Positions 25,077-39,351 of a stretch of DNA of 64,000 nucleotides are shown here, piece by piece. Below the pieces are notes generated by a model. The model saw nothing but the letters and a program-made list of their open reading frames with translations. It was not told the DNA's origin and ran no database searches. Source of the DNA: Apostichopus japonicus. Taxonomy: Eukaryota; Echinodermata; Holothuroidea; Aspidochirotida; Stichopodidae. Every line of letters begins with the position of its first letter. Position 1 is the first letter of the stretch. The position numbers and the translations under genes are program-made. Where the stretch lies: NCBI RefSeq assembly GCF_037975245.1, contig NC_092574.1, forward strand, positions 18,136,713 to 18,200,712, read 5' to 3'.

Positions 25077-25893
25077 CATACTGAACAAACATCCCCTGAT
25101 CCAGGCATGGTTTATATATATTGTGAAGGTAAATAGGACCTGTCATAAATAGAAACAATTAAAAGACTGTAAGCTGTGTTTGTATATGTATGGTTTTCAT
25201 GGTACGGTATTGAACTCGTCGACTACAACGCTAACATTGCCGATAACAAAGCTGAAGCAGTAAATGTTAACAAATCCACTACCCGAACGTCATATGACAC
25301 TGCTCTGTGATTGGTCCGTGAGCAAAACGTTCCATCAAATCATTGCGTAGAAAACGATCTAGGGTAAAATACTGAATTGACGTTCACGAATGTACTGAGC
25401 GGCGCGGAGAGTTAAAACCGTCAAACATATCCGTCATTAGTTCATTCTAGTTTCAAATACTGTAGCTCAGCAACTATCGTTTGCTAAATGACTATAAATT
25501 GTATGAAGGGTATACTTAAAGTCGTTTTCATGTTAACACACAGAGGTATTACTATGTAACAGATGTTATAACTATACTATATGCTATCGACTTTTTAACA
25601 TACGTCGGACTCTTATTTCTACGAATCGTGCTTTCTTTGCATGAAAACAAATATTCATATATATATTCAAAGAGATACGGGCGGACGTCTACGATTGATA
25701 TTTTAACCACAATCTGCTGGAGGAACTTCTGTAGTGTTTTTGAAGTAAGGTAAGAAATGTTCTATTATAAATTTACGACCAGCTGAATTAGAGTAAATAA
25801 CATTTCAATTAAAAACCGATTGATCAGTTGGTAGGTTATCGTATGGTTGAAGTTATCATCTTCATAAAGTTACAGTGAAATAACTGACTAGTT

Positions 25894-26505
25894 TTAGCAC
25901 TGTTTATGCAATCCAGCGTTATGTTTCTGCTATCATGTGTGTTGAGTTGTGTTATGTTAAAAGAAATCAAACCTGTTATAAGTGTGCATACTTTCATATA
26001 GGTAACAGTAACTGTGTGTATAAATAATTTTGCCTACTAGCTCTGTATATGCAATCCATTTTTATGTTTCTGCTGTCATGTGTGTTAAGTTATGTTATGT
26101 TAAAGCAAAATCATCCCGTGCACACTTTCATATATATAGTTACTGTGTGTGTATAGCTAACTTTGACTACTAGCACTGTATATGCAATCCAGCGTTATGT
26201 CTTTGTTATCATGTACGTTGAGTTGTGTTATGTTAAAAGAAATCAAACCTGTTATAACAGTGCACACTTTCATATAGGTAGCCTACTTCGTGTATAAATA
26301 ACTTTGCCTAGTTTTAGCACTGTATATGCAATCCAGCGTTATGTCTTTGCGAGTCATGTTTGTTGAGTTATATTATATTAAAGGAAAACAAACCTGTTAT
26401 AACTGTGTACACTTTCATGTAGTTACTGTGTGTATAAATAACTTTGCCTACTAGCTCTGTATATGCAACCCAGCGTTATGTTTTTGCTACCATGTTTGTT
26501 GGCGG
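25894..26505. repeat. Satellite-like tandem repeat, about 4.3 copies of 133-144 bp
   Basis: The motif tatgcaatccagcgttatgt recurs from 25905, 26048, 26181, 26325 and 26462. Units share cactttcatatagg, gtgtataaataactttgcct and aaatcaaacctgttata. The array ends at a ggcggg/cccgcc hairpin (26501-26521). Confidence 0.88.
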
Positions 26506-27064
26506 GGTAAAAAAACCCGCCATTGTGAGTAAAATTATCTAAGTTAACTTTCGTAGCTCTTCAAGAACAGAATATCTCCACTAAAACGTGTGGAATTTGT
26601 TTGTATATGAAACATTTTCAACTTTTAAACTTTAAACTTAGACATAAACACATCAAATGATGTTCTCTTATCATGATAAAACTTTGCAACTGAAACCTTT
26701 TACAAGGGGAGGCCTCGTGATGAGGTTCTCTGGCCAAATCTATCATTTGAAGACCATCTTAACAATGGAACTCAATTAAAGAAGTACCCCAGAGCCATGA
26801 TTTAAAGACGTGACGTATTTATGAGCAGTTATCAGAATGTTTACATGTAGGTGAAAGGAAATGTTTATAGTGAATGTGTCCTCAGGTCACGGGAATGAAT
26901 AGAACGAGACAGTTAGAGGAGGTTCATTTATAGATTTATTCTATGTTTACAAAATTATCTTCGAACCAAGCACTGTCACTTTAATAATAATTATAATAAT
27001 AATAATAATAATAATCAGTAGTTATTTTATTAAATATGAAAATTCACACTTTGACGAGATCATA

Positions 27065-27455
27065 GCAAATCGTCAAAATATCCAAAATCTGAAGAAAAAA
27101 AATAATGTTTTATCGAAATGCATCTTGCCAATACGTCAATTTTCCGATTTTGGTCATTTTAACGAGTTAATACCTCTGGACAAAACGTCAATTTTCCAAT
27201 TGTTGACATTTTGACGACTTAAAGTTTCTCGATCAAACGTCATTGTTCACATATTTGTCACTTTGATTAGTTGGTATGATGTAGTCAAAACGTAAAATTT
27301 CAGATATTTGTCATTATGACGGGAAAATGCATGACAGCAAAAAGTCAATTTTTATTTTTGCTTTTGGTAATTTTGAAGGTTTGGTATTGGTCGAAAAAAT
27401 GTAAGATTCTTGTCATTTTGACGAATTGTTGCTTTTCATGAAAACTTCAATTGAC
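27065..27455. repeat. Degenerate 52-53-bp tandem repeat
   Basis: acgtcaattttccgattttg and related phrases recur at 27133, 27185, 27237, 27290 and 27343, with more diverged copies on either side. The recurrent core is (a)acgtca..ttt..ttgtcattttgacga. Confidence 0.65.
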
Positions 27456-28180
27456 ATGTTCCTTCCACGCTCCCGTATACATGACAGCCAAACAATTCAA
27501 GTTGATGCACTTCACCGTTTGTTGTAGTTTGAAGAACTGCTAAAACAGTATTGGAATTGTGCTGCAGACACGCGTTATATGTTATCCGGACTTGAACGAG
27601 GTTAATTAAAACCTGTGTATTTGATTAATATTATGTAAAGAATTTTAACGATAAATTTAAACCAAGCTTTGTTGACCTCATGTGCTTAAAGAAAGGAACA
27701 ACCTTATTGCTGTAACATATTAGGCAAACCAAAGGTTTCTGCAGTGTGGTGTACTAAGCGCGGTCCACCCCTTTGCCTTCTGCTATGTGTTGGGAAGTTT
27801 ACGTACGGCTGAATTGAAACCAATGTTTGTGTACGTGCGTCGATTCGCGAAGACGCCTACGTATTATTTTATGTTTGTCTCAATTGGCATTCAAGTTGTA
27901 AACATATGTGAACGAGGTACGAGAAGTAAATAAGCAATTAAATTTATACCTGAAGCTGTTTGATTGAACTCCTGACAAATAGATTATGTATGTAAGTCTA
28001 TACATAATATGCTATAAAGGATGATAGGCCTAAACATAATATAAGCCTACAACAGCGAAACATCCGAAAATTTGACTGTATCAAAGTTCATGTTTACATA
28101 TACGCGTCTATTATGAACATAATGCAACATGCTTGACAGAGGAACTAAACAATTGTTCAAAAGTTAACTTGGCTGGGGAC

Positions 28181-28488
28181 CTTCGAAACACCTGATTCAC
28201 ACTGCAGAGATTACAGTAACTACTGTAAATCTTAAAGTTAAAAGGCTGGACTCGTGATGATAAATTGGTAGCATGTTGCTTAGCATCACAGGAAGAACTG
28301 TCTAAGAATTGCATGCAACCTTCTAACCATACTTAATGCAATTGTTGGAATTATCTATACCCTCAGGTCTAACCGTAATCCTAATATCACCTGCTACCGA
28401 TTTATCATCACGAACCAGTTTTAACTGTGGCACAAAACTAAAAGATTTACAGGACTGAGTTACTGTGTGTATCAGCTGTTTGAAAAGA
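28181..28488. mobile_element. Foldback MITE with long arms (copy 2)
   Basis: cttcgaaacacctgattcac, cagtaactactgtaaatctt and ctcgtgatgataaattggta on the left are matched by inverted taccgatttatcatcacgaa, agatttacaggactgagtta and atcagctgtttgaaaag on the right. The arm sequence is shared with 14055-14365, so this is a dispersed family. Confidence 0.65.
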
Positions 28489-28569
28489 TGAGCAATACGT
28501 GTACAAACACACACACACGTCCTCACATGAAGTACAGTATGTCATCTCCTGAATTATAATATTTCATGT

Positions 28570-29410
28570 AGGGAGATTATTATTATTATTTACCAGATTT
28601 ATATAGCGCTCTTTTCATGCTTAAGCATGTTCAAGAGCGCTTTACAATGACAACAAAATGACAAAACCCTTAAAATATGAATATGAAAAATAAAATGGAC
28701 GCAGCTTAAATATTAATATAAAAAAATATATATATACTAAGGAAAATTTTTAAAAACAATATAGATTTACAGTGAAATTCCTAAAATGAATAAGTGAGTT
28801 TTATGTAATTTTAAGTAACAAAATGACAAAACCCTTAAAATATGAATACGAAAAATAAAATGGATGCAGCTTAAATATTAATATATATAAAAAAAGTATT
28901 TATAAACTAAGGAAAATTTTGAAAAACAATATAGATTTACAGTGAAATTGCTAAAAAGAAAAAGTGAGTAATTTCTTAAAAGTGGCTAATGTTTTGGCAT
29001 CACGGATATTATTTGGCAGTGCATTGCATAGCTTGCTAGCAGCAAAGTTAAATTGTCTGTCGCCGTATGTAACAGTCCTTACTCTGGGGACCACTAGTGT
29101 TAAGGAATTGGCCGATCTCAATGTTCTGTTAGGCTTGTAGTTGTACACAGTTAGCATATCAGTTAAGTATTGAGGTGCTTGAAAATGAATTGATTTATAT
29201 GCATGTAATAATAGTTTGAACACGACACGACGGTGAACAGGCAGCCAGTGAAGATCTCTTAAGACAGGTGTGATGTGAGAGAAATGTGAAGTTCTGGTGA
29301 TTATACGTGTCGTGTTGTTGGATACGTTGCAGCCTATTAAAAGTCCATTGTGGTGCACCAAAAAGCAGCGAGTTGCAGTAATCAGGACGCAAGGGCGAGG
29401 TTTTTTTGGG
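28570..29410 (-). mobile_element. CR1/L2-like LINE, 5'-truncated 3' end
   Basis: Minus strand: RPDYCNSLLFGAP, FNRLQRIQ, then after a frameshift ITRTSHFSHITPVLRDLHWL, RRVVFKLLLHAYKSIH, APQYLTDMLT and LPNNIRDAKTLATFKKLL. These are the usual C-terminal blocks of CR1/L2-type ORF2, beyond the catalytic motif. It is truncated just before the DYCNSLL block. The 3' UTR contains a 165-bp tandem duplication (28654 and 28819) and ends in a tatatagcgctctttt/aagagcgct stem-loop and an ATT repeat. Confidence 0.78.
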
Positions 29411-30045
29411 GGGAGGGGGCGGTAGGCAACCCACACCCCCTGTTACTAACGTCCCTGACTGGAAGCTTGGTTGAGTGTTGTTGAATAAAATCATAACGGT
29501 TTACTTGTTTTCACCATTTCAAAAGGTAAGGCGGGGTGTTTGGTATTATAAATGTAACCGCATTTTTAGACAACCCCATTCATTGCTTTCTTTTGAAGCG
29601 TCTAGACTAATTTTGAATAGTGTCAACTTGGCAATACGCCCCAGTAGGTTTCATCGACAAATCAACAATAGCGAATGGAATGAGGTCATAACAATGGAGA
29701 TAATAAATAACTTTTCTGACGTCACACAAGGAAAGCATAACCTAATCGTCACGACCTGACACTGACACTTGCTCGTGATCACGTGATAGACGAGCGTCTG
29801 GACTAGGTAGGTCACGATAAACTGTACTCCAATATGATTGTGTTTTTTTAGTTCATCGAAACGAAGCTATGAACAACTCAGTTCTGCAAAACAAAACTTC
29901 AAAGTCAATATTATATCTAACACAGAAATTGATCTGATAAGTTGACACAGCCAATACTCATAGCTATAGTACAGTAACTACTGTTGACAACAGGTGCTGC
30001 TAGATGCCTACTCCATGAATGTATACAATTCCGTTTACACTTAAG

Positions 30046-32701
<2,656 letters not shown>

Positions 32702-32731
<30 letters not shown>

Positions 32732-33029
32732 TTTGATTTTTATATAGCGCTTTACACCAGCGATAGGTCTCAAAGCGCTCATACGTTATATATTACCCCT
32801 GGTCAATGATAACCTGTCCCAGAGACAATCCCTCCAGTCGGCAGCAGTTATATACTGCGCCCAATGACAAGTTTACCTCACACGTACCCATTTAACCCCT
32901 GGGTGGAGAGTGGCAAGTGAGATAAAGCATCTTGCCAAAGGACACAACGCAATGAACTAGGCATGAATCGAACCAGTTATCCTTGGATCACGAGTCCGAC
33001 GCCTTAGCCAATTGGCCACCACGCTCTCA
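32702..33029 (-). mobile_element. tRNA-derived SINE, family 3, copy 1, with LINE-like tail
   Basis: The minus-strand head is GTGGTGGCCAATTGGCTAAG with an ACTCGTGATC anticodon-arm-like segment and GGTTCGATTC (B box). The body contains ttaacccctgggtgga and cctgtcccagagacaatccc. It ends in tatatagcgctttacacca and an AAT repeat, nearly the same as the 3' end of the LINE at 45003. Confidence 0.72.
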
Positions 33030-33920
33030 CTCGAAATAAAGCGATAATGCAAAGAATATAGAAGATATGGCAATACTGCAGCTTCTGGGGTTTCGTCCCT
33101 GAACCCAACCTGGGCTCTGTCACTGGACCCATTGGAGTTCCCTCCATCCCATGCAGCCAATGACATTTTACCCCCCCCCCCCTACCATCCTAATAAAAAA
33201 TACCCCTCTATACGCCTCCATTTTATAAGAAATATTAATTTGACAAACAAGCATTCATAATAATAAAAGTTTTCATATAATGAAGTAGGCCCATTCCTAG
33301 TGACATGAAAAGCGATTTGTTTAGATGCGACATGTATTGTATTACTAGAAATTAAACTTGCCTTGTATTCGAAATTAATGAACTACACGCTGTTGGGGTA
33401 TTAATTATCAAACATGATTATAATTTATTTTTTATCTAACTCAAATTCTCAAAAACTCATTTAAACTCATAAATGTTTAAGCTGATATTAACTGATAGTT
33501 TCTGACCATACTGTACATCTCGATCCAGGGACAATGGAGCCAGGACAAGGGAGGAGGCATAAGAGATACAGTTTTGTGGGGACCGCAAACTAACCCCAAA
33601 GTACCCACTTACATAAATAAGAGGTGCCAGCTTGGTAATTAAAATAGTTCCCTGTTGTTGAAAGAACGTAATTAAAATGTGCCCTATTGTTGAAAAATTC
33701 TGGAATTTATAGTATACGGAATAAATAGGAGACCCAATTTTTCGGAAAGATGGGGAGAACGTTTCGGTTTGCCAACTCAAATCAAAGTCAATCTGCGTAT
33801 CCAGGTCCCCCCCCCCTCCCTCACTCCCCTACCCCGCCACATTGAACGCAGGCTTCCGCCACCCATGCATCGATCCAAAACTATAACCATTTTACCAAAC
33901 TTTGAATTCTTTATTCTATT
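33030..33920. other. Spacer upstream of the GPCR gene
   Basis: Contains C tracts (33170-33182, 33807-33820) that look like decayed ends of hAT-like elements (ctatacgcctcc at 33207). The GPCR promoter and any 5' non-coding exon could lie here or further upstream, but none is identifiable. Confidence 0.5.
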
Positions 33921-33930
33921 CTTCTTACAG

Positions 33931-33999
33931 GTAGCGAGATAAGGATTCATCATTTGTTATCGATTCTACAGACGAAAAGGAAAACGAACAGAATAAAAG
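33931..33999 (+). other. Probable 5' UTR of the GPCR gene, after a splice acceptor
   Basis: A long pyrimidine tract ending cttcttacag (33921-33930) looks like a splice acceptor, and the 69 bases to the ATG contain no upstream ATG. This suggests a spliced 5' UTR with the promoter and first exon further upstream. A weaker alternative acceptor (attctacag) lies within the leader. Confidence 0.5.
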
Positions 34000-35019
34000 A
34001 TGGAAACCACTACGAACTCCGATGAACATTTAGGCTGTACAGATACGTCATCTATGGTCGCTTATCAAATATGTTTGTGCATATTCCTTGCCGTAGGAGT
34101 TCCGGCCAATTTAAGCATAATTTATCTAATTCTCACCGTCAAGCAACTCAGAAATCTCTCCAATGCCATCTTGTGTTTAGTATGTATAGCCGACCTGGCT
34201 ACCCTGTTGACCATGGTTCCCTGGCAGTTATTTCCTATCATACAGATAGTACAATTATGGAATCCGATAATCACGATACAGATATTTGTCTGCGCTTTGT
34301 CGATATTCTCGCTCACGATGTTGAGCTACGATAGACATATCGCGGTTATTAAACCGCTGGACGCACACCAAACACTCAAAAGCAACTCGATCAAAATAAC
34401 CCTCATTGTTATTTTGTCCTTTTTCGCAGCTTTTCCATTTTTCTTTTATGTGAGATTCGACGACGACCATGAACTTATAGACGGACACCTTTACTACATC
34501 ATCCCGGTGACTTTTCTGTTATTATACGTCTTACCACTATTTACTATTTCGGTACTCTACGTTAGGATGGCAAGAAAACTGACGTACAATAAATCATCGG
34601 TACAGGAGAGCATTAAAAGCAACAAAAAAGTTGGGAAACAGAGAAACAGGGTAGCTATGATTGTACTCTCTTTGGTGATAATTTTTGCTATTTGTTGGTT
34701 ACCGTTCTTCCTCGATTTGCTCATTTTCCTGTTTAGTGATGATGGATCTTGTACCCCCTTTCAAGTATTTGTTCACGATTGGAAAACCTTATTTCTTCTA
34801 GCAAATCCGATGCTTGACCCATTATCGATTTACATCTTGGGATCCAGATACAGATGGTACATATCACAAACGTGTTGTTTCCGTCGATTATGCGGCATAT
34901 TTTGCCAAGAAAGTAAAAATAATCCATTGGAATCTTCCACTGCGTCACAGATGAAGTCCATGCCGACAAGAACGAGCGCTTACTTCAAGCCATTGTATAA
35001 CACAACGGAGCGTGAATAA
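34000..35019 (+). CDS. Class A (rhodopsin-like) G protein-coupled receptor, peptide-receptor-like
   Basis: A 339-residue single-exon gene. Seven hydrophobic segments lie at roughly residues 20-45, 55-78, 88-112, 131-152, 163-188, 216-245 and 257-280. Hallmarks are PANLS (Asn37 as N1.50), Asp65 in IADL (D2.50), DRH 111-113 (DRY variant), Pro179 in TM5, CWLP 232-235 in TM6 and NPMLDPLSIY 269-278 (NPxxY variant with Asp). Cysteines 292, 293, 298 and 302 follow helix 8 and could be palmitoylated. The third loop and tail are basic and Ser/Thr-rich. Unusually, there is no Cys at position 3.25 (Trp87 aligns there) and no Cys in ECL2, so the canonical disulfide cannot form; Cys13 and Cys251 could pair instead. 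The start has a good context (aagATGG) and no upstream ATG in the leader. Ligand and G-protein coupling cannot be read from the sequence; the peptide-receptor label is by general resemblance. Confidence 0.88.
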   Translation: METTTNSDEHLGCTDTSSMVAYQICLCIFLAVGVPANLSIIYLILTVKQLRNLSNAILCLVCIADLATLLTMVPWQLFPIIQIVQLWNPIITIQIFVCALSIFSLTMLSYDRHIAVIKPLDAHQTLKSNSIKITLIVILSFFAAFPFFFYVRFDDDHELIDGHLYYIIPVTFLLLYVLPLFTISVLYVRMARKLTYNKSSVQESIKSNKKVGKQRNRVAMIVLSLVIIFAICWLPFFLDLLIFLFSDDGSCTPFQVFVHDWKTLFLLANPMLDPLSIYILGSRYRWYISQTCCFRRLCGIFCQESKNNPLESSTASQMKSMPTRTSAYFKPLYNTTERE

Positions 35020-35168
35020 TTAAATTAACAGCTCTAATATAGAAACCTATCCCATACTCCTTCCTACCACCATCGCCGCCGCCTCCAACGTCACCATCAC
35101 CTATCACCCCACCACTGTCTCCTATTCATCGAATGTTGTAGATGGTATAGTATTTTGATAAATATATC

Positions 35169-35270
<102 letters not shown>

Positions 35271-35304
35271 ATTAAGATTAAAGAATTGTTGTTCACGTTG
35301 GCAA

Positions 35305-35323
35305 AATAAATACGGACAATAAA
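35305..35323 (+). promoter_or_regulatory. Possible polyadenylation signals for the GPCR gene
   Basis: Two AATAAA hexamers (35305-35310 and 35318-35323) lie about 290 bp after the GPCR stop codon, beyond a 97-bp TA repeat. If used, the 3' UTR would carry the TA repeat as a long hairpin. No closer consensus signal is visible. Confidence 0.35.
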
Positions 35324-35708
35324 ATGTGTAAAGTTTTAATATGTATATATTCATAATATGTGTATATTTATAAAATATGTCTGTTTATAATATACTCCAA
35401 GACCCATAATATTTCTACAATTTTTGCTTGGTAAGTCCAATTTTTACCTTCATCATCTCGGCAACTCTACAGTGGTGGATGTTGCGGTCTGGGCAAAGAC
35501 TCAACGGGGAGGAGAAATCTCCCTACCACATCTTTTAAATGATTAGTTGCAAAACGCTGCTATATTTTGCAACTTTGAAGTACCTTTTCCCTTTTTTCCC
35601 CCACAAATATCGGCAATTTCCTTTTTTTTCTCCGAATTTGTGGCGAGGGTCCAAAATGTTCGGTTCCTTATAATCTGCGTTATGGCCCAACTTTGTGTAC
35701 GGCTAGAT

Positions 35709-36120
35709 TGTAAACACGATATCTCAACAACCATTAGTTGAATCTTGGTAGGTAGATGCCCATGATGTGGTTCCCATATCATGAATATTAATAAGTGGGC
35801 GGGACTTAACATAAAATTCTTAAAATTGCAATATCTCTTCAACCGTATGTCCGATTTAGATCATATAGATGGTATGGTGATGTAACTACATAGTAAGTCC
35901 ATGTTCTTTGCAACAACAACTAACACCTCATTAATATTCATGAGTGGATGAGGCTAAATTGGAAATCGTCGAAAGCAGTTGTAAACACGATGTCTCAACA
36001 AACACAAGTTGAATCAATATCATACTTGGTAGGTATACGCCCAATGATGTGTAGATGTGCCCTTGTTTTTGGTTCCCATATCATGAATGTTAATGAGTGG
36101 GCGGGGCTTTAGGTAAAATT
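35709..36120. repeat. Two diverged copies of a roughly 270-bp repeat
   Basis: tgtaaacacgatatctcaac...ttcccatatcatgaatatta...agtgggcgggac (from 35709) recurs from about 35980 with an insertion before ggttcccatatcatgaatgt. The octanucleotide attaatat and the phrase catgaatatta recur through 36200. Confidence 0.65.
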
Positions 36121-36680
36121 TAGTTCATACTGGTATGGTGATGATGTTGGTACATAATAAGCACATTTTCATGACGTCTCCAACTTTATGTGATTAATAT
36201 TCATCAAATTGCAAGAAATGGCATTTAAACACAAGACAAGAAGCAGATGTACCATGATTTTCATCCTTAGCATATTAGGTTTGTCACGCTACATTCATAC
36301 AATCAACCTTGTTGTTTTTATGTGCATATCATTAATATCTATCAGTGAACATCAAATTCTTAATCAGATATCTCTGAAATTAGTTTTATACATGTACTTC
36401 AATAATACAATGAAAGTATATAGATACATGCTTATGAGATAAAAAAAATTAGACCTCATTAATATTCATGCATGTATCTGTTTTTGTACTATGTCATTAA
36501 AATAGAAATCATTAAATACATTTCGTCAACGTAACTGACCTTCCTTCATATGTTGCTGCATTAGTCAATACAGAATCCTCTTCAATTTGGTATGCACATG
36601 TTTCATGAATATGAAATGGCTTACCACACTACGAATATGTTATGGCTTCGGAACCGATAAACATTTTCTGTTTTTTTATT

Positions 36681-36800
36681 CATAGGCGTAGGAGCCCAAT
36701 TTGATTGGGGGGGGGGGGGGGGGCTGTAACGACTTGCCCGAAAAATATAACCAAAGTTTTTTGCGCGCTCCGCGCGCGTTCAACATGTTCAACAAGGCCT
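36681..36800. mobile_element. Solo end of the same hAT-like MITE family
   Basis: cataggcgtaggagcccaat, a G tract and ctgtaacgactt match the reverse complement of the right end of 4201-4432. The other end was not found. The family match stops near a gcgcgctccgcgcgcg palindrome. Confidence 0.5.
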
Positions 36801-37199
36801 TATCATACACCATAATTTCCATCTCACATATATGCCTCAAATTGCACAATATCATATCCATAATGTTTATTTCTTCTGTGTGTGTGTGGGGGGGGGGGGC
36901 AGGGGTAATTCAGACCCCTATATGGATATATGTATGTATGTATATGCCATTTACACTAAAGAGCATATTGACCACAATTCTGCTAGAAAATTCAATAATG
37001 GTCGTCCATACATGTTTAAACTCTAACAGTCATTTTCCTGTCAAACTGAACTCACCTCATTGTCTGGGAATAATGAATTAATAATTACTGTTTTTTACGT
37101 CAATGGTTCAGAGCTGGTTTGTTTTTGGCCTTTGTGAAGGCATTTTCAATAGAACCCAAAAAATACTGTCTGTTGAGTTAATTGTTGTAACAGTTATTT

Positions 37200-37850
37200 A
37201 GTGCGAGAATCAAATAGACTTCAGCCTAGGAGCAAATACATGCGTCCAATCCACAACGCTTGACTGCGTGGAAGGTATGTTGGTACAATGACGTGGATGG
37301 CATCTGCTTGGTAAGAGGTACTTGTTCGTGGTTTATCGAACAAGTCTGTTTTGAGTGAACCATTTTGTAGGGCCACAGTGGTGTCCAGGAAGTGAACGTC
37401 GTGTCTAGAAAAATCTGCAGTAAAGTTGATGAAACGAGTTTATGTCATCAATGAAGAGTTTTAAGATTTGCCTCACCATGGGTCCTGTATCATGAAGATA
37501 TCGTCAATTAAACTTATAACCACATGTATAGTTTCAAGTTGTGTCGAGATGGAAATTCTTTCTCGAGGTTTCTCCTGAATATGTTGACAAAAATCGGTGT
37601 CATTTTTTTTACCCATTGCGGTGCCATGAATCTGGAGGTAGTGTTTGTTGCCATAATACAAGACTATGGAAAATAATGCTAACTGACGATAAGGAAAATC
37701 GACTGCTTTTATGGCATACGGTATTATTATATGTTACAATAAGCCGAAGAAAAGCCAATAAGATGTTCAAAGATACATCAACTATGCTGCATTTAGAGAA
37801 AGGCTGGATCTCGAGTGAGATACGATAATTAAATTAGGTAAGTGATTGGA
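37200..37850 (-). mobile_element. Penelope-like element (PLE) reverse transcriptase fragment
   Basis: On the minus strand, YYGNKHYLQIHGTAMG (37473-37661 frame), SLIDDIFMI and, after a frameshift, RHDVHFLDTTVALQNGSLKT then DLFDKP are diagnostic PLE blocks. The nearby gagctttcgagagaaactag at about 37880 resembles PLE terminal-repeat sequence, though I cannot confirm that. The fragment is truncated and frame-broken. Confidence 0.72.
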
Positions 37851-37939
37851 GGTAAAACAGCCAATGTTTGGTTTTGCAGAGCTTTCGAGAGAAACTAGCT
37901 CTTCTTCAGTGCATGATCACCGAAAGTGACAAGGAGTAG

Positions 37940-39100
37940 CAGGAATTGAAACAATTTTATAGAGAAGAGTGTCAGCATGGCGGCAAAGTCAATGCGACCC
38001 CCCCCCCCCCCAAAAAATGCGACAAGTGAAGTCAATGCGACTATAAATATATATAGATAGATAGACAGATAAATGTAACTGTATTATATAAACCAACTGT
38101 ATTATAAAACATAGTTTAAAACTGAAATTAAATTTCCTTGTATATATTTAATGTTTATGTATATATAAATTGGCAGTAGGAAGTTAATGACATTTGTCCT
38201 AATCGGATCAGCATGTATCAAACAAATTTAAAAGAAAATAAGAATATGGTGTTTATTTTATGGTTATACAAAATGTCACATGTATATATATATATATAAG
38301 TTCCAAAGTATACGCTTAATTAAATACTAGTTGTTTTGACGTTTTCTTTGAATTTTCTTTTTTTTCGAGTCTCTTGTTTGCTAACCCTTTTGGTATACCT
38401 GCTACAGGCTGGTCCCCGGATGTAGAGAACAAAACAGCCACGTGCCCTGCCGCCCGTTAGATATCGTTCTTTGATCTCAGATAAATGTTCGAATTTCTAT
38501 CCCATTCCCGTACAGTTTTAAATTAGCGAAGTAAAACAAAGAAGCATACACCAATATGACGATACTATTATATCCTGGTAACTTGAAACAATAAGAAGAA
38601 TGATTTGTAACCATGCATGCTTCAACATCGGATTCCTTTTTGTTTTCAACATTTACCGAATGAAACGGGGTCGTTTAATTTATTACCCAACATAATCCAT
38701 GCATCTCGAGAAATGTACGTAGACCAACGTTAGCTTACCTACACGGAATTAGCATGGGGTTATGTTTTCTGCCTAGCCTATTTTATAGCCTAGCTTTTTT
38801 TTTGCATATAGGAATTGGAGCTTAAGTATATATACTGTTTGTCAATAACTTTTGAAGTAGGACATCGGCTGCCGTGGCGACTGTGGCTTTATCGAAAAAG
38901 ATATGCTTTCTGTAAACATTAATCTATATGAGCTAATTCATACATGACGCATATAGCCATGGAGTTGTCATTCCCAAGTTCCCCCGTGGGATAGCACATG
39001 CAGAACCCTTACATCACAAAGATGATTTCTGCATGGTACCGTACAAAGTAGTAATTATAACTGATTTATTCAGCTATTGACAATGGCATGTCAGCCATTT
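37940..39100. other. Gene-free spacer
   Basis: C tract at 37998-38012 and a short TA run at 38282-38300; otherwise no recognisable feature. Confidence 0.55.
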
Positions 39101-39162
39101 ACACGAATGTATAGGCCTATCTCATCCGTAGTGTGTTTACAAAGCGTGAATACAAGCGTACA

Positions 39163-39351
39163 ATGAGTAATAATGCGAGGCATATTCTTTCTAATGCACG
39201 AAGCAGAGTCGTTCAAAAGGTAGGGAAATTGGATAGGGCAGGAAAAACGAAATGGAGTCATAAACATCATCGGCCTAAGTTTAACGAAGGTAGCCAGGTA
39301 CACGTTTGTTGTACACCGGTTGGCCTACGAATCGATCAGTTGACCACATGA
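39163..39351 (+). other. Small ORF of uncertain status
   Basis: From the ATG at 39163 the frame reads MSNNARHILSNARSRVVQK, then VGKLDRAGKT. The spacing R.A-(V)-Q-K-(V)-G-K recalls the N-terminal helix of amphiphysin/BIN-type BAR domains, whose first exon ends at a similar QK, and gtaggg here could be a donor. The resemblance is short and I found no downstream exon, so I do not call a gene. Confidence 0.15.
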
